Assembly (NCBI GenBank): GCA_964440345.1
Contig: CAYTSA010000035.1
Span: forward strand, 1-34,336
Length of the DNA stretch: 34,336 nucleotides
Direction of reading: 5' to 3'
Origin: CAYTSA01 sp964440345
Lineage (GTDB): Bacteria > Desulfobacterota > Desulfovibrionia > Desulfovibrionales > Desulfovibrionaceae
In this document: one piece after another, positions 1 to 9,300 of the stretch
Layout: each line of letters starts with the position of its first letter
How positions within the stretch are numbered: the stretch's first letter is position 1
Position numbers and translations under genes: made by a program
Notes under the pieces: model-generated
Databases searched by the model: none
The model's input: the letters and a program-made list of their open reading frames with translations, nothing else
What the model was told of the DNA's origin: nothing

Positions 1-362
1 GGGCTATAGCGCATCCCCGTGGCGATGAGAAGGTGGGGCTTAAACGACGCATACCCAGGGAGTGGTAGCGCATGTGGGCGGAGGAGTCGGCGTCCGAGCG
101 CATGGCCAGCTCTTCAGTCAGTTCATTGGCCCGGGTGACGCATGGGTCTTCGCCGGCGTGGTCGTCCATAAAGGCGCCCAGTCGCACGCCCAGCGCCCTG
201 GCGATTTTGATAAGCGGCCCCAGCGAGGGGTAGCCGTCGTCCGCCTCCAGGGCAATAATAAAAATTTTCATCCAGCCCGGTGCGTTGGGCCAGCTCCTTT
301 TCCGTCAGGTTCTGCCGCTCGCGATACGACTTGATGCGGGCGCCCAGCTTGTTCTCCTGCAT
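1..362 (-). pseudogene. XRE-family regulator with probable cupin domain, frameshifted and partial
   Basis: The ATG at 362 follows an AGGAG site with a 6-nt spacer. The first ~34 residues form the start of a Cro/C1-type helix-turn-helix (LGARIKSYRERQ, then LTEKELAQRTGLDENF). The frame then breaks at a run of five A on the plus strand (260-264). With four A, the reading continues as IIALEADDGYPSLGPLIKIARALGV and on without a stop to the window edge, through ...GEDPCVTRANE... and ...MRYHSLG.... That completes the HTH and enters what resembles the start of the small cupin domain of XRE-cupin sensors. The rest of the cupin lies outside the window. The break is either a real inactivating indel or a homopolymer sequencing error; the otherwise intact frame downstream makes an error or a very recent mutation likely. 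Confidence 0.7.
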
Positions 363-500
363 GGTATTCTCCTGCGCTCTGGTTTTTGCCGCCGGTGGGC
401 GTCGTTCCTGCGGCGCATTGGGCGCCGTAAATCGCTGCAGATTTCCAGTGTCTGCGCAGAGCATGCCGCGCTGGGCAATGCCCAGTAAGGAGGGAAGCAG

Positions 501-521
501 AAAAAAGCCGGGAATGCGGCT
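501..521 (-). terminator. Rho-independent terminator of the hybrid kinase gene
   Basis: Read on the minus strand, AGCCG, a 6-nt loop and CGGCT are followed by six T. It lies 24 nt after the stop codon of the 785-aa hybrid kinase. The stem is only 5 bp, so its strength is uncertain. Confidence 0.5.
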
Positions 522-544
522 GAGTAGGGGTATTGGCCAGGCCG

Positions 545-2902
545 CTACACGCCGTCAGAGGCGGAGCGTCTGACCAGTTGCGACATTTCCCTGAAAAGAT
601 ATTGAGGGTCAATTGGTTTTGCGACGTATGCGTCCATGCCCGCCTCCAGCAGCCGGGAGCGGTCACCGTCCATAGCGTAGGCGGTTATGGCCAGAATGGG
701 AATGTCCGCGTTGGCTTCCCCAGCCTGGCCGGCGCGTATGGCCCGTGTGGCCGTCACCCCGTCCATGACCGGCATTTGTACGTCCATGAGCACCAGGTCG
801 AAGCTGTGCTTTTGCAACGCTTCCACGGCTTGTTGGCCGTTATCCACAGCCGTGACTGTATGGCCGCGCTTTTGCAACATCACAGTAGTGGACAGTTTGT
901 GTGTTGCGTCGTCCTCTGCCAGCAGAACGCACAGTCCAGCAGGCGCGGCGAGATCGCAGGAGGGGCAATCGCCGTGCGCGTGCGGCTTATGGGCTTGGGC
1001 TTTTTCGAAGGGCAGCGAGAGGTAAAAGGTGCAGCCCTTGCCCGCTTCGCTGGACACGGCAATGGTCCCGCCCATGAGCTGGACCAACTTGCGGGAGATG
1101 GACAGCCCCAGCCCTGCGCCCTGGTATGAACGTTTGTAGTGGTGCTCAGCCTGGGTGAACGGGTCGAACAGCTTGTCCAGCTTGTCGTCTGGAATGCCAA
1201 TACCCGTATCAGCGATGATGAACAGCAGCCATTGCTGTCCCGGCTTTCTTTCCGGCAGGGGCCAGGCCTGCACCGTCACACTGCCCTGATCGGTGAACTT
1301 GACGGCGTTGCCCACAATGTTGTTGAGCACCTGTTGCAGCCGGGCGGCGTCGCCGTTGATGCGGTTGGGGGCGTCCAGGGACATTTGCAGCTGAAAGTCT
1401 AAGCCCTTTTGCGCGGCTGTGGGAGCGAAGAGTTGCCTCACTGACGCCAAAATATCGGTTAACTCAAAGGGATCGTTGCATATCTCCAGTCTGCCAGCTT
1501 CGACTTTGGACAGGTCGAGGATGTCTGTAAGCAGCCTGGTTAAACGCCTGCCGGATTGCGAGGCCAGCTTGGCGTATTCTTGCTGCTCCGGCGTCAGGCC
1601 GGTCACCTGCATAAGCTGCAGCATGCCCATCACGCCATTGAGCGGGGTGCGGATTTCGTGGCTCATGTTGGCCAGAAATTCTGACTTGGCCAGGTTTGCC
1701 TCCTCGGCCTGCAGCTTGGCCTTGCGCAATGACTCCTCGATGTGTTTGTGTTGCGTCACGTCGCGGACGTTTTCCAGCACGTATTCAACGCGTCCGTCAT
1801 TGCCCATAATAGGAATAACGCTGATCTCCTTAAGGGATTTGTCAATGGGGTTCTGGTCCTCGTACCAGCGGGTCTTGCCGTCTTGAAAGGTCTGCAGCGG
1901 GGGGCAATGACTGCAAGGGCTGTCCATGTTTTTCATGGCCTTGTAGCAGTAAGGGCGGGAACGCCGCTCGCTTTCCGGGACCCATTCATGGTCGCGCCAG
2001 TTGGACAGCACGATGCGCAAGTCTTTGTCAACGAGCACAATGAGGCTGTCCACAGAGTCAAGCGTAGTGGTCAGCAATCGCTGATACTCCAAAATATCCT
2101 TTTCAAACTTTTTGCGCTCGGTCAGGTTTCTGGCGATGCTAAGGATGCACTGCTCGCCATTAAATATGATAAGACCGCTATGAATTTCCACCGGCAGCTC
2201 TTCGCCGTTTTTCTTGATGTGCACGGATTCGAAGAGCAGTTGTTCCGTGTCCATAATGCGCTGCATCCGATCGTGGATAAGCTCTACGCCGGTAGGGGCG
2301 TCAATATTCCAGGGCGACATGCGCAGCAGCTCTTCGCGGGTGTAGCCCAGACTTTTGCAGGCGGCGTCATTCACCGCCACAAAGCGGCCGCTCAGCTCAT
2401 GAATGTAAATGGCGTCGCTGGAGCTGTTGAAAATATCCTGAAACTGCTTTTCGCTTTTCTGCAGACAGGCCTCGGCATATTTCTGGCAAGAAATATCCTG
2501 GGAGATGATTTGCACAGCCCAGCCCCCGCCGCCATCGCCTACAGGCAGATAGTGGGAGAGAAACCAACGTTCTCCAGCGGGCAGAGCAACCAGGTCTGTG
2601 TATTCGCCGGGCTGGCCGGTTTCGTGGGCCAGCTGCAGCCGCTCCATGTAACAGCTGGCGTTTTCAGGAAAAATATCAGCTATGCTCTTGCCGGTAAAGT
2701 CTTCAGGCGCGCCGCCCAGGTTAATCGCTGCAGCTTTGTTCATAAGAATAAGGGCGCCATCTGGCCGGTACAGACCCATGGGGTGGCCAACGTTCTCCAG
2801 CAGAAAGCCTTGCCTTGCGGCCGAACGTTCAAGCTCCTCAATCCGCTTGTGGGCGGCGTCCAGCTCAGATTGTAGTTGCTCAACAGATGGTGTTGCGTTC
2901 AT
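545..2902 (-). CDS. PAS-domain hybrid sensor histidine kinase with C-terminal receiver
   Basis: A 785-aa protein with no membrane segment, so a cytoplasmic sensor is likely. A short coiled coil (about 5-30) precedes three PAS domains (about 31-140, 150-265 and 275-390). The third contains a Cys cluster (C319, C330, C333), which could bind a metal or respond to redox state; that is speculative. The HisKA H-box has H415 in MSHEIRTPLNG. The ATPase domain has its N-box at N532, a DTGIGI G1 box (565-570) and a GAGLGL G2 box (595-600). The C-terminal receiver has phosphoacceptor D707 in LVLMDVQMP and K762. It should autophosphorylate on His and pass phosphate to its own receiver. No Hpt domain or DNA-binding output is encoded nearby. 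Its kinase-receiver half closely resembles that of the 1880-aa protein on the other side of the AOR operon, which suggests paralogy. Confidence 0.93.
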   Translation of the reverse strand: MNATPSVEQLQSELDAAHKRIEELERSAARQGFLLENVGHPMGLYRPDGALILMNKAAAINLGGAPEDFTGKSIADIFPENASCYMERLQLAHETGQPGEYTDLVALPAGERWFLSHYLPVGDGGGGWAVQIISQDISCQKYAEACLQKSEKQFQDIFNSSSDAIYIHELSGRFVAVNDAACKSLGYTREELLRMSPWNIDAPTGVELIHDRMQRIMDTEQLLFESVHIKKNGEELPVEIHSGLIIFNGEQCILSIARNLTERKKFEKDILEYQRLLTTTLDSVDSLIVLVDKDLRIVLSNWRDHEWVPESERRSRPYCYKAMKNMDSPCSHCPPLQTFQDGKTRWYEDQNPIDKSLKEISVIPIMGNDGRVEYVLENVRDVTQHKHIEESLRKAKLQAEEANLAKSEFLANMSHEIRTPLNGVMGMLQLMQVTGLTPEQQEYAKLASQSGRRLTRLLTDILDLSKVEAGRLEICNDPFELTDILASVRQLFAPTAAQKGLDFQLQMSLDAPNRINGDAARLQQVLNNIVGNAVKFTDQGSVTVQAWPLPERKPGQQWLLFIIADTGIGIPDDKLDKLFDPFTQAEHHYKRSYQGAGLGLSISRKLVQLMGGTIAVSSEAGKGCTFYLSLPFEKAQAHKPHAHGDCPSCDLAAPAGLCVLLAEDDATHKLSTTVMLQKRGHTVTAVDNGQQAVEALQKHSFDLVLMDVQMPVMDGVTATRAIRAGQAGEANADIPILAITAYAMDGDRSRLLEAGMDAYVAKPIDPQYLFREMSQLVRRSASDGV

Positions 2903-3181
2903 GCGGCTGTTCCTTGCAAGCGCCGACTGAGCGTCAGAAGTAGTGTGCTGCGGTGATGGTGGGCGCCGTTTTCTTGAAATCCACTATCATGAAAGTGAAC
3001 CACATGTGTGTGCAATTGTCCAGAATAGATATGAACCAAAGAGATGATAATTATTAGCTACACGTATACAGTTATGACACACGCGCCGCAACAGCTGTGT
3101 TGTATGCGGCCGTCGTCAGTAATGCGAATCAAGCCGGCAAGCACTCATTGCCAAGAATGAGCAAACACGACTGCAGAATTG
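2903..3181. other. Intergenic region between the hybrid kinase and the AOR operon
   Basis: A gene-free spacer containing the kinase's upstream region on the minus strand and the 3' end of the AOR operon. A small perfect inverted repeat (CTCATT, 6-nt spacer, AATGAG; 3144-3161) lies 20-40 nt past the hesA-like stop. It is not followed by a T-run, so it is at best a weak terminator. The centre (about 3040-3085) is AT-rich; no convincing promoter hexamers were found. Confidence 0.5.
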
Positions 3182-4012
3182 TCATTGCAATTGCATAACT
3201 TCGTGGATGTTCTCCCACAAATCCATGATCAACAGCTTGCCTTGTAGGGTAGGCCCCTGGCCCAGCAGTATTTTCAGGGCTTCGGCCGCCTGAACCGCCG
3301 CCGCGGCCGCCGGCGGGGGGCCGGGAGAGCCCAGGCTCTTCTCGGCGCCTTTTGGGGGTGCAGAGCCATACAGGGCCGCCAGGCCGGGGTCGCCAGGAAA
3401 GACGGTTGTCGCCTGGATCACAAAGCCGGCAATGGCGGCGTGGACCAGGGGAAGGCCGCGGCGCATGCAAACCTGCTCCAGCATCAACCGGGCTGTTATG
3501 TCGTCTAGCCCGTCCAGAACTACTTGGCAGCCGGCCATCATGGCGTCCAGGTTCGCCTTTGTGGCAAATTCTTGCCAGATAACGGTTTCCACGGCCGGGT
3601 TCACCCCGGCTATGGCTTTTGCCGCCACTGCAGCCTTGTTCGCGCCTAGCGTCTCCACTGAGCTGTAGGTTTGCCGGTTCAGGTTGGAAGGCGCAAACAC
3701 GTCGCCGTCGGCGATAACCAGCCGGCCCACGCCGGCCCGGGCCAGCACGTTGCAGATATGCCCGCCCAGCCCGCCGGCGCCCACCACCAGGGCCGAGGAT
3801 TGCAGCAGTTTTTTTTGCCCGGCCAGACCAAATGTTCGGGCGTTGCGCTCGTAGCGCTCCGGCAGCACGCCTGCGTCCAGGGCCGCCAGCTCCACGTCCC
3901 GCAGGGTTATGCCGTGTCTGGCGGCCAGGGCCGCAACGTCAGCCGGGCCCAGGAGAGGATGCGGGGCAGTCGCTTTGGCCCGGGCGCTGATGTCTCTGCG
4001 AAGTTTTTGCAT
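3182..4012 (-). CDS. HesA/MoeB/ThiF-family adenylyltransferase of the AOR operon
   Basis: A 276-aa E1-like enzyme expected to adenylate the C-terminal glycine of the MoaD-like protein encoded immediately upstream, a step in making the sulfur donor for molybdopterin. Visible features are an N-terminal helical extension of about 70 aa, the nucleotide-binding loop VVGAGGLGG, the family signature SNLNRQ with its ATP-contacting Arg, and LDGLDD. It lacks the paired CxxC zinc-ribbon cysteines of standard MoeB/ThiF, having only three scattered cysteines. The start is ATG at 4012, giving a TGATG overlap with the moaD-like stop; a TTG one codon earlier is in frame but less likely. With the AOR gene it forms a three-gene unit, so the pair probably supplies pyranopterin for this tungsten or molybdenum enzyme rather than for general Moco synthesis. 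Confidence 0.88.
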   Translation of the reverse strand: MQKLRRDISARAKATAPHPLLGPADVAALAARHGITLRDVELAALDAGVLPERYERNARTFGLAGQKKLLQSSALVVGAGGLGGHICNVLARAGVGRLVIADGDVFAPSNLNRQTYSSVETLGANKAAVAAKAIAGVNPAVETVIWQEFATKANLDAMMAGCQVVLDGLDDITARLMLEQVCMRRGLPLVHAAIAGFVIQATTVFPGDPGLAALYGSAPPKGAEKSLGSPGPPPAAAAAVQAAEALKILLGQGPTLQGKLLIMDLWENIHEVMQLQ

Positions 4013-4278
4013 CAACCGCCGCCTATAGCCGGGGGGACGTAGAGCACGTCGTCCCCGGGCTGTAATTCATGGTCCAGGTCCACTTGCCGGCCGTTCACGG
4101 TAACAATGCGCACGTATTTTTCCGGCAAGCCCAGCTGCCGGGCCAGGTCCATCACGGTGGCGCTGGGGTCGATGCGGGCGGTTCCGTTCTGCAGCTTGCC
4201 GGCGTGCTGAGAAAAGGCCGAGAGGAGCTTGACCGAAACATACGCTGAACCCGCCGAAACATACATAGCCGCTTCCAT
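4012..4278 (-). CDS. MoaD/ThiS-family ubiquitin-like sulfur carrier
   Basis: An 88-aa beta-grasp protein ending in PPAIGGG, the terminal di-glycine that a HesA/MoeB-type enzyme adenylates and that then carries thiocarboxylate sulfur. The core motif LPEKYVRIVTVNGR followed by LQPGDDVLYVPPAIGGG matches the MoaD/ThiS family. It starts 9 nt after the AOR stop and its stop overlaps the start of the hesA-like gene, so the three are translationally linked. The start at 4278 gives a short N-terminal extension; an in-frame ATG four codons in is an alternative. The family is clear. Dedication to the pyranopterin of the neighbouring AOR is inferred from context. Confidence 0.9.
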   Translation of the reverse strand: MEAAMYVSAGSAYVSVKLLSAFSQHAGKLQNGTARIDPSATVMDLARQLGLPEKYVRIVTVNGRQVDLDHELQPGDDVLYVPPAIGGG

Positions 4279-4287
4279 AGCCGCAGC

Positions 4288-6141
4288 CTACCCCACAAGC
4301 TCCAGCTCCGCCAGCTTTGTATCCAGCGGCCGGCCTGTGGCCGGGTCCCAGCGCCGGAGGGCGTAGTAGTCGGCCATCAATTTCGCCATGTCCGGGACCT
4401 TGCCGGCGCGAAAGCCTTCTTTGGCTGGCTGCAACACTTTTTTGGGCAGCGCGTCAGTGGCTGCGCCGTAGCCGTGGCGCAGGTTGAGCAGCCGTTGGGA
4501 GGTAAAGCCGCGCTCTCCGGCGCGCATGAGGCCGTCCATGGAGTAGTCCCAGCCGGTGACGGCGTTGAACAAGTCAAGTACGGATTGTATTGAGAGCCCG
4601 CCGCCAGCGACCATGAAGGCGCAGAGGCAGACCGAGTTGAAGACCACGAAAACATCCTGACACCTGGCGGCCAGTTCGCTCATGTTGTGGTCTTCGAAGA
4701 ATTTGTAGCCGCCTTCGTTGATTCCGATTTCCGGCAGAAAAAAGCCAGCAAACTCAACGTCTTCACTGCCGCCGCGATAGTGGCAGGCGCCGCGTGTTCC
4801 TGTGGCGTAGGTGGGGCCCAGGGAATAGCAGGTTCGCGGGTCGTGGGAAGGCAGGTCCAAACCCTTGCAGTGAGCCACGATGTCCACAGCTTGGGGGCCG
4901 ATTGTTTCTGCAGCCTTCAGGGTTCCTTCACGGAAAATGGCGCCAAAGCCCTGCGCTCGGCCTATCTGCTCGATAAGCGTAAACAGGGTGTTCGGGTCGC
5001 CCCAGGACGGCGTCAAGCCGTCCAGGTCGAAGTCATCCAGCCAGCCGTTTTCGTAGCATTCTATGGTGAAGCCAATCTGCGAGCCCGCGGCGATGGTGTC
5101 CATGCCCAGGCGGTTGGTCATGTCGTTGGCCTTGGCCACCACCTTGGGGTCGTCAATAAGCAAATTTGTTCCCATCAGGCCCAGGGTTTCGTATTGCGGC
5201 CCCACGCCGGAAAAAGCCAGCTCCTCTGGTTCGTCCACCTTTGCTTTGCGGTGGCAGCCTATGGGGCAGTACTTGCAGCCGGTGGGCGTAACCTGCAGCA
5301 CGGCGGTGGAGTTCTGGCCGTCCAGCTTTTTGGCGCCTTCGGCCCAGCCGTCGCCTTGCCAGTATTTCACGGGCATGTCGCCCAATGCGTCTACTGCTTC
5401 GCAGACAGACGGCGTGCCGTGTTCGCGAAAGCCGTTTTCCCGCACTTCGGCGGCTATTTCCTTTTGGAAACGCAAGGCGAGCTGCTGCACCTCGTCCGGG
5501 CGGGCAACGGGAGCTGACTGGGTTCCCCGCACAGCCACAGCTTTGAGCTTTTTGGAGCCCATTACTGCGCCCAGGCCGCACCGGCCGGCCACGGAATGTT
5601 TGTCCACGATGATGCAGCTGTTGGCCACGGTGTGTTCGCCGGCCGGGCCAATGGTCGCCAGCGAGAGCTTGGCGTCGCCTGTGGCTGCGGCCAGGGCGTC
5701 GGCGGTTTCGTAAGCGTCCAGGCCCCACAGCTGCGCTGCGTCGCGGATATCCACTTCTGCGTCTGCTATGTGCAGGTACACCGGCGCGCTTGCCGCGCCC
5801 TGGATCAGAATGACGTCATAGCCGGCGTCCTTTATGGCCGGCCCCAAACCGCCGCCTGTCGAGGTGTCAGCAAAGGTGCCGGTTACCGGGGAGAGGCCTA
5901 CAATGGAGAACTTGGCGCTGCCTGGTATTTTTGTCCCCTGAAAGGCCCCGGCGGCAAACATGATGCGGTTGTCCGGCCCCAGGGGGTCTGTTTCGGGGTC
6001 TGTTTCGCGGCGCAGAATCTCAGCGCCCAGACCGGAGCCGCCCAGAAAGCGTTTCAGCTCGTGTTCGGAGATGTCCTCTACTGTTGCTGTGTTGGCGGAT
6101 AAGTCCACCCGCAGCAATTTCTGCCAATATCCGTTAGCCAT
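4288..6141 (-). CDS. aor: Aldehyde:ferredoxin oxidoreductase, tungsten/molybdenum-bis-pyranopterin
   Basis: A 617-aa AOR-family enzyme, full length for the family. It oxidises aldehydes to carboxylic acids and reduces ferredoxin, usually with a tungsten bis-pyranopterin and one [4Fe-4S] cluster, in the cytoplasm. The cluster ligands fit C289-x2-C292-x3-C296 (CKYCPIGC) plus a distal Cys at 505 or 507 (SVCLC). The N-terminal GGSGLGAEIL, the segment FADTSTGGGLGPAIKDAG and AGRCGLGAVMGSKKLKA are characteristic of the family's cofactor-binding domain. The start is ATG at 6141 behind AGGAG. It leads an operon with moaD-like and hesA-like genes. The sequence alone cannot separate tungsten from molybdenum use, or give the natural aldehyde. 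Confidence 0.96.
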   Translation of the reverse strand: MANGYWQKLLRVDLSANTATVEDISEHELKRFLGGSGLGAEILRRETDPETDPLGPDNRIMFAAGAFQGTKIPGSAKFSIVGLSPVTGTFADTSTGGGLGPAIKDAGYDVILIQGAASAPVYLHIADAEVDIRDAAQLWGLDAYETADALAAATGDAKLSLATIGPAGEHTVANSCIIVDKHSVAGRCGLGAVMGSKKLKAVAVRGTQSAPVARPDEVQQLALRFQKEIAAEVRENGFREHGTPSVCEAVDALGDMPVKYWQGDGWAEGAKKLDGQNSTAVLQVTPTGCKYCPIGCHRKAKVDEPEELAFSGVGPQYETLGLMGTNLLIDDPKVVAKANDMTNRLGMDTIAAGSQIGFTIECYENGWLDDFDLDGLTPSWGDPNTLFTLIEQIGRAQGFGAIFREGTLKAAETIGPQAVDIVAHCKGLDLPSHDPRTCYSLGPTYATGTRGACHYRGGSEDVEFAGFFLPEIGINEGGYKFFEDHNMSELAARCQDVFVVFNSVCLCAFMVAGGGLSIQSVLDLFNAVTGWDYSMDGLMRAGERGFTSQRLLNLRHGYGAATDALPKKVLQPAKEGFRAGKVPDMAKLMADYYALRRWDPATGRPLDTKLAELELVG

Positions 6142-6308
6142 GGCGTGTCTCCTTGCGTGGTTATGCTGTACAGACGATCACGGCGAACCGCGATGGGATA
6201 AAGTGGGTGGACCGGGGTGATTACATTACTGAAGCCGGGCTTGTCCAGTATGGCTGAGCGCCAGGATTGGCTGTACAGCTATTGCGGCGCAAAAGGAAAA
6301 GTCTTGCG
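6142..6308 (-). promoter_or_regulatory. Upstream region of the AOR operon with two CTGTACAG palindromes
   Basis: The octamer palindrome CTGTACAG occurs twice in this 167-bp spacer (6166-6173 and 6271-6278), 105 bp apart. The copy nearer the gene lies about 25 nt from the AOR start and close to the ribosome binding site. Two identical palindromes in one short promoter region could be operators for a dimeric regulator, but no regulator is identified and no convincing -35/-10 pair is seen. Confidence 0.3.
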
Positions 6309-9300
6309 TCACTCACTGCACAGGGTTTGCAGCAACATTTTGCGCAGGATCTCCAGCTCCACGGGCTTAGCCAGGTAGTCGCTCATGCCGGACTCTAAAA
6401 ATTTTTCCTTGTCCTGGGCCATGGCAAAGGCGGTCAGAGCGATGATGGGCGTTTTCGCTTTGTCTGGTCCTGCTTTTCCCTGACGGATGGCCTTGGTTGC
6501 TTCCACGCCATTCATCACCGGCATTTGTACGTCCATAAGCACAACGTCGTAGCTTTCTTCGCGCAGCATCTCTAGGGCTTCCCGGCCAGTCGCCGCGGTG
6601 GCCACGGTGCAGCCAAGCATTTGCAGAAACCGGGTCAGGGAAATGCGGCTTACCCGGTCATCTTCCGCCACAAGCACTCTGCGGTCATGCAGGCTTTTAC
6701 AGTCCACAATAAGGTCGCGTCTTGGCGGCTGGCCGGTCTGGCCGCTGATGCGGAAAGGCATAGATAAGAATATTGTGGTCCCCTCGCCTTTTGCGCTGCT
6801 GATGCAAAGGTTTCCCTGCATGAGCTGGACAATGCTCTTGACAATGGAGAGCCCCAGGCCGGCGCCCATGTCTTTTCGAGTAAATTCTACGTCTTCCTGC
6901 GTGAACGGTTCGAAGAGTTTGTCCATATTTTCGTCGGAAATGCCTATTCCCGTATCTGTGACGGCAAAGAGCACTTGGCAATGGCCTTCTGAGTGTTTCT
7001 GCAGCAGAGACGCCTGCACGGATACAGAGCCGTTGTTGGTAAATTTGATGGCGTTGCCCACAAGGTTGCTCAGCACCTGAAAAAGCCGGGTGGCGTCGCC
7101 CAGCAGGCTCTGTGGCAAGGCTGGGTCGCTCCATACGGTCAATTCCAACCCCTTGTCGCTGGCTGCCGGGCCAAACAGATGCTCAACAGAGTGCAAAAGC
7201 TCCGCCATATCCGTCTCTTCCTGCAGCAAGGTCATCTTGCCGGCTTCTACGCGTGAAAGGTCCAGGATGTCCGAGAGCAGGGTAGTCAGGCGCTTGCTGG
7301 ATTGGATGGCGTAGTCAGCGTATTCGGCTTGGTCTGGCTGCAGCCCCGTGAGTTTCATGAGCTCCAGCATGCCCATGACGCCGTTGAGGGGGGTGCGGAT
7401 TTCGTGGCTCATGTTGGCCAGGAAAGCGCTCTTGGCCTGGCTGGCCGCCTTTGCCTGGGCCAGGGCTCTGTTCAACGTCTCTTGATGCTGCTTGCGTTCG
7501 GTCACGTCGCGCATTACGGAGAGGTGTCTGCCGGGCATGAAATTGGCCACTGCCCGGTACTCCACGTCTACCACAGCGCCGTCCTTGCGCTGCAAAGAAT
7601 ATTCGCCGGATTGCTTGCCCTGTTCGCGAAACTGTGACCACTCAAGGGCGAAGCGTTCGGCCAGTTCACGTGTCGCTCTGTCCTGCGTCGTCATTGATTG
7701 CAGCTCTTCAAGAGAATAGCCAAGCAATCGCTGCGTCGCCGGGTTGGCGTCCACAAAGCGCCCTGTGTCGTCTGCGATGAGTATGGCGTCGCCGGATTCT
7801 TCAAATATGGCTCTAAACCGTTGTTCGTTGGCAATAAGCTCTTGCTCCGCCTTTTTGCGGTCAGTTATGTCCCGAAAGTACACGGACATACTGCTGGGAG
7901 AAGGATAGGCGTGGACCTCGAACCAGCAGTCAAAGGGCTCAAAATATTCTTCAAATTCTACAGTTACTTGCTCGTTCAGCGCCCGCTGGTACTCTGTGTA
8001 GAACGTGGAGCCCACGGCCTGGGGGAATGTCTCCCACAGATTGGAGCCCAATATGGAGTCAACGGACGGCAGAAACAGCACTTTGAGGGCTTTGGCGTTC
8101 ATGTAGGTAACGGTGAAGTCAGCGTCCAGCTCAAAAAAGGCGTCAGTGGTGCTTTCTAGCATCTGCAGCAGGTGTTGGTGGGCGTCTTGCAACTTTTGCT
8201 CGACCAGTTTTCTGTCCGTGATGTCCTGCACGGAACCGAACAGGCGGCGCCTGTTTCCATCCGGCATAGGCGCAGTCTCGCCCTTTACCAGCAGAGTCAG
8301 CTCGCTGCCGTTTGCCAGGGGCCGCCGCATCTCCAGCTCGTAAGGTTCGCCGTGCCCTACTGCCTTTTCCACGGCTGCACGAAATTTGGCGTGGTCGTCA
8401 GGATGGTAGAGGGCAATCTGTCCTTCATAATTGGGAGGAGGTTGTGTCGGGTCCAGGCCCATGATGCGGTAAAGCTCTGCAGACCAGGTCACGATGTCGG
8501 TGTCTGGATCCCAGTTCCAGTCGCCCACTTTGGCGATGCGTTGCGCCTCGGCCAGGCGGCTGGCGGTCTGTTCCAGCGCCATTTGCGACTGGCGGCGCTC
8601 CGTGTCGTCTCTGGCCACGACTATGATGTGCTCTATGCCAGAGTCGTTCGTTTCCAGCGGAGAGGCGGTAAGCACGAAGTTCTTGCCGCCAAAGTCAAAA
8701 TAGAAATCCACGGTCTCGCCGGCAAAGGCCCGGTTGTAATATGGCGTCAGGTACGCCGCCACTTCTGGGTCAAACGCGTCGCGCAGAGTTTTTCCAAGAA
8801 GCCAGCCGGGTTCAAACCCAGCTTCCTTCACGCCTTTTCCCTGGTTAAACACCCAGCGGTATTGCCGGTCAAAGACACTGACCATGCCCCCGGGGTAGGA
8901 CTCCATGACGGCGGAGAGCAGAGCCTGGCGCTCGTACAGCTCTCTGGTGCGCTCCTGAACTCGCCGTTCCAGGACAATTTCCACTTCCTTGGATTCGGTG
9001 ACGTCCATCATCACGCCCACCACTCTGGCCACAGACCCGTCTGCGCGGAGGTCCACAGGCTTGGCGACAGCCCTTACCCAAACGAAATGGCCTTCCTTGT
9101 GCCGCAGCCGCACTTCCAGTTCAAAAAATGTGTCCTTGCCGCTGTGAAAAACCTCATGCGCCCGGAAAGCGCCTGCCCTGTCATCCTTGTGCATGCGCTC
9201 GTACAGCCAATCAATGAACTCTTTATGACCGGGCAATTCTTCGTGAGTATAGCCAAGGATATTTGCAAACTGCTCGGTGTGGTAGGAGTGTTCGTCAAAA

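Noticed and set aside
1742..2875. 377-codon open frame on the plus strand, antisense to the hybrid kinase
   Set aside because: It lies wholly opposite a kinase with clear conserved motifs; no ribosome binding site or domain. A codon-bias shadow.
2903..3181. Small hairpin CTCATT/AATGAG as terminator of the AOR operon
   Set aside because: The stem is 6 bp and is not followed by a T-run; kept only as a remark.
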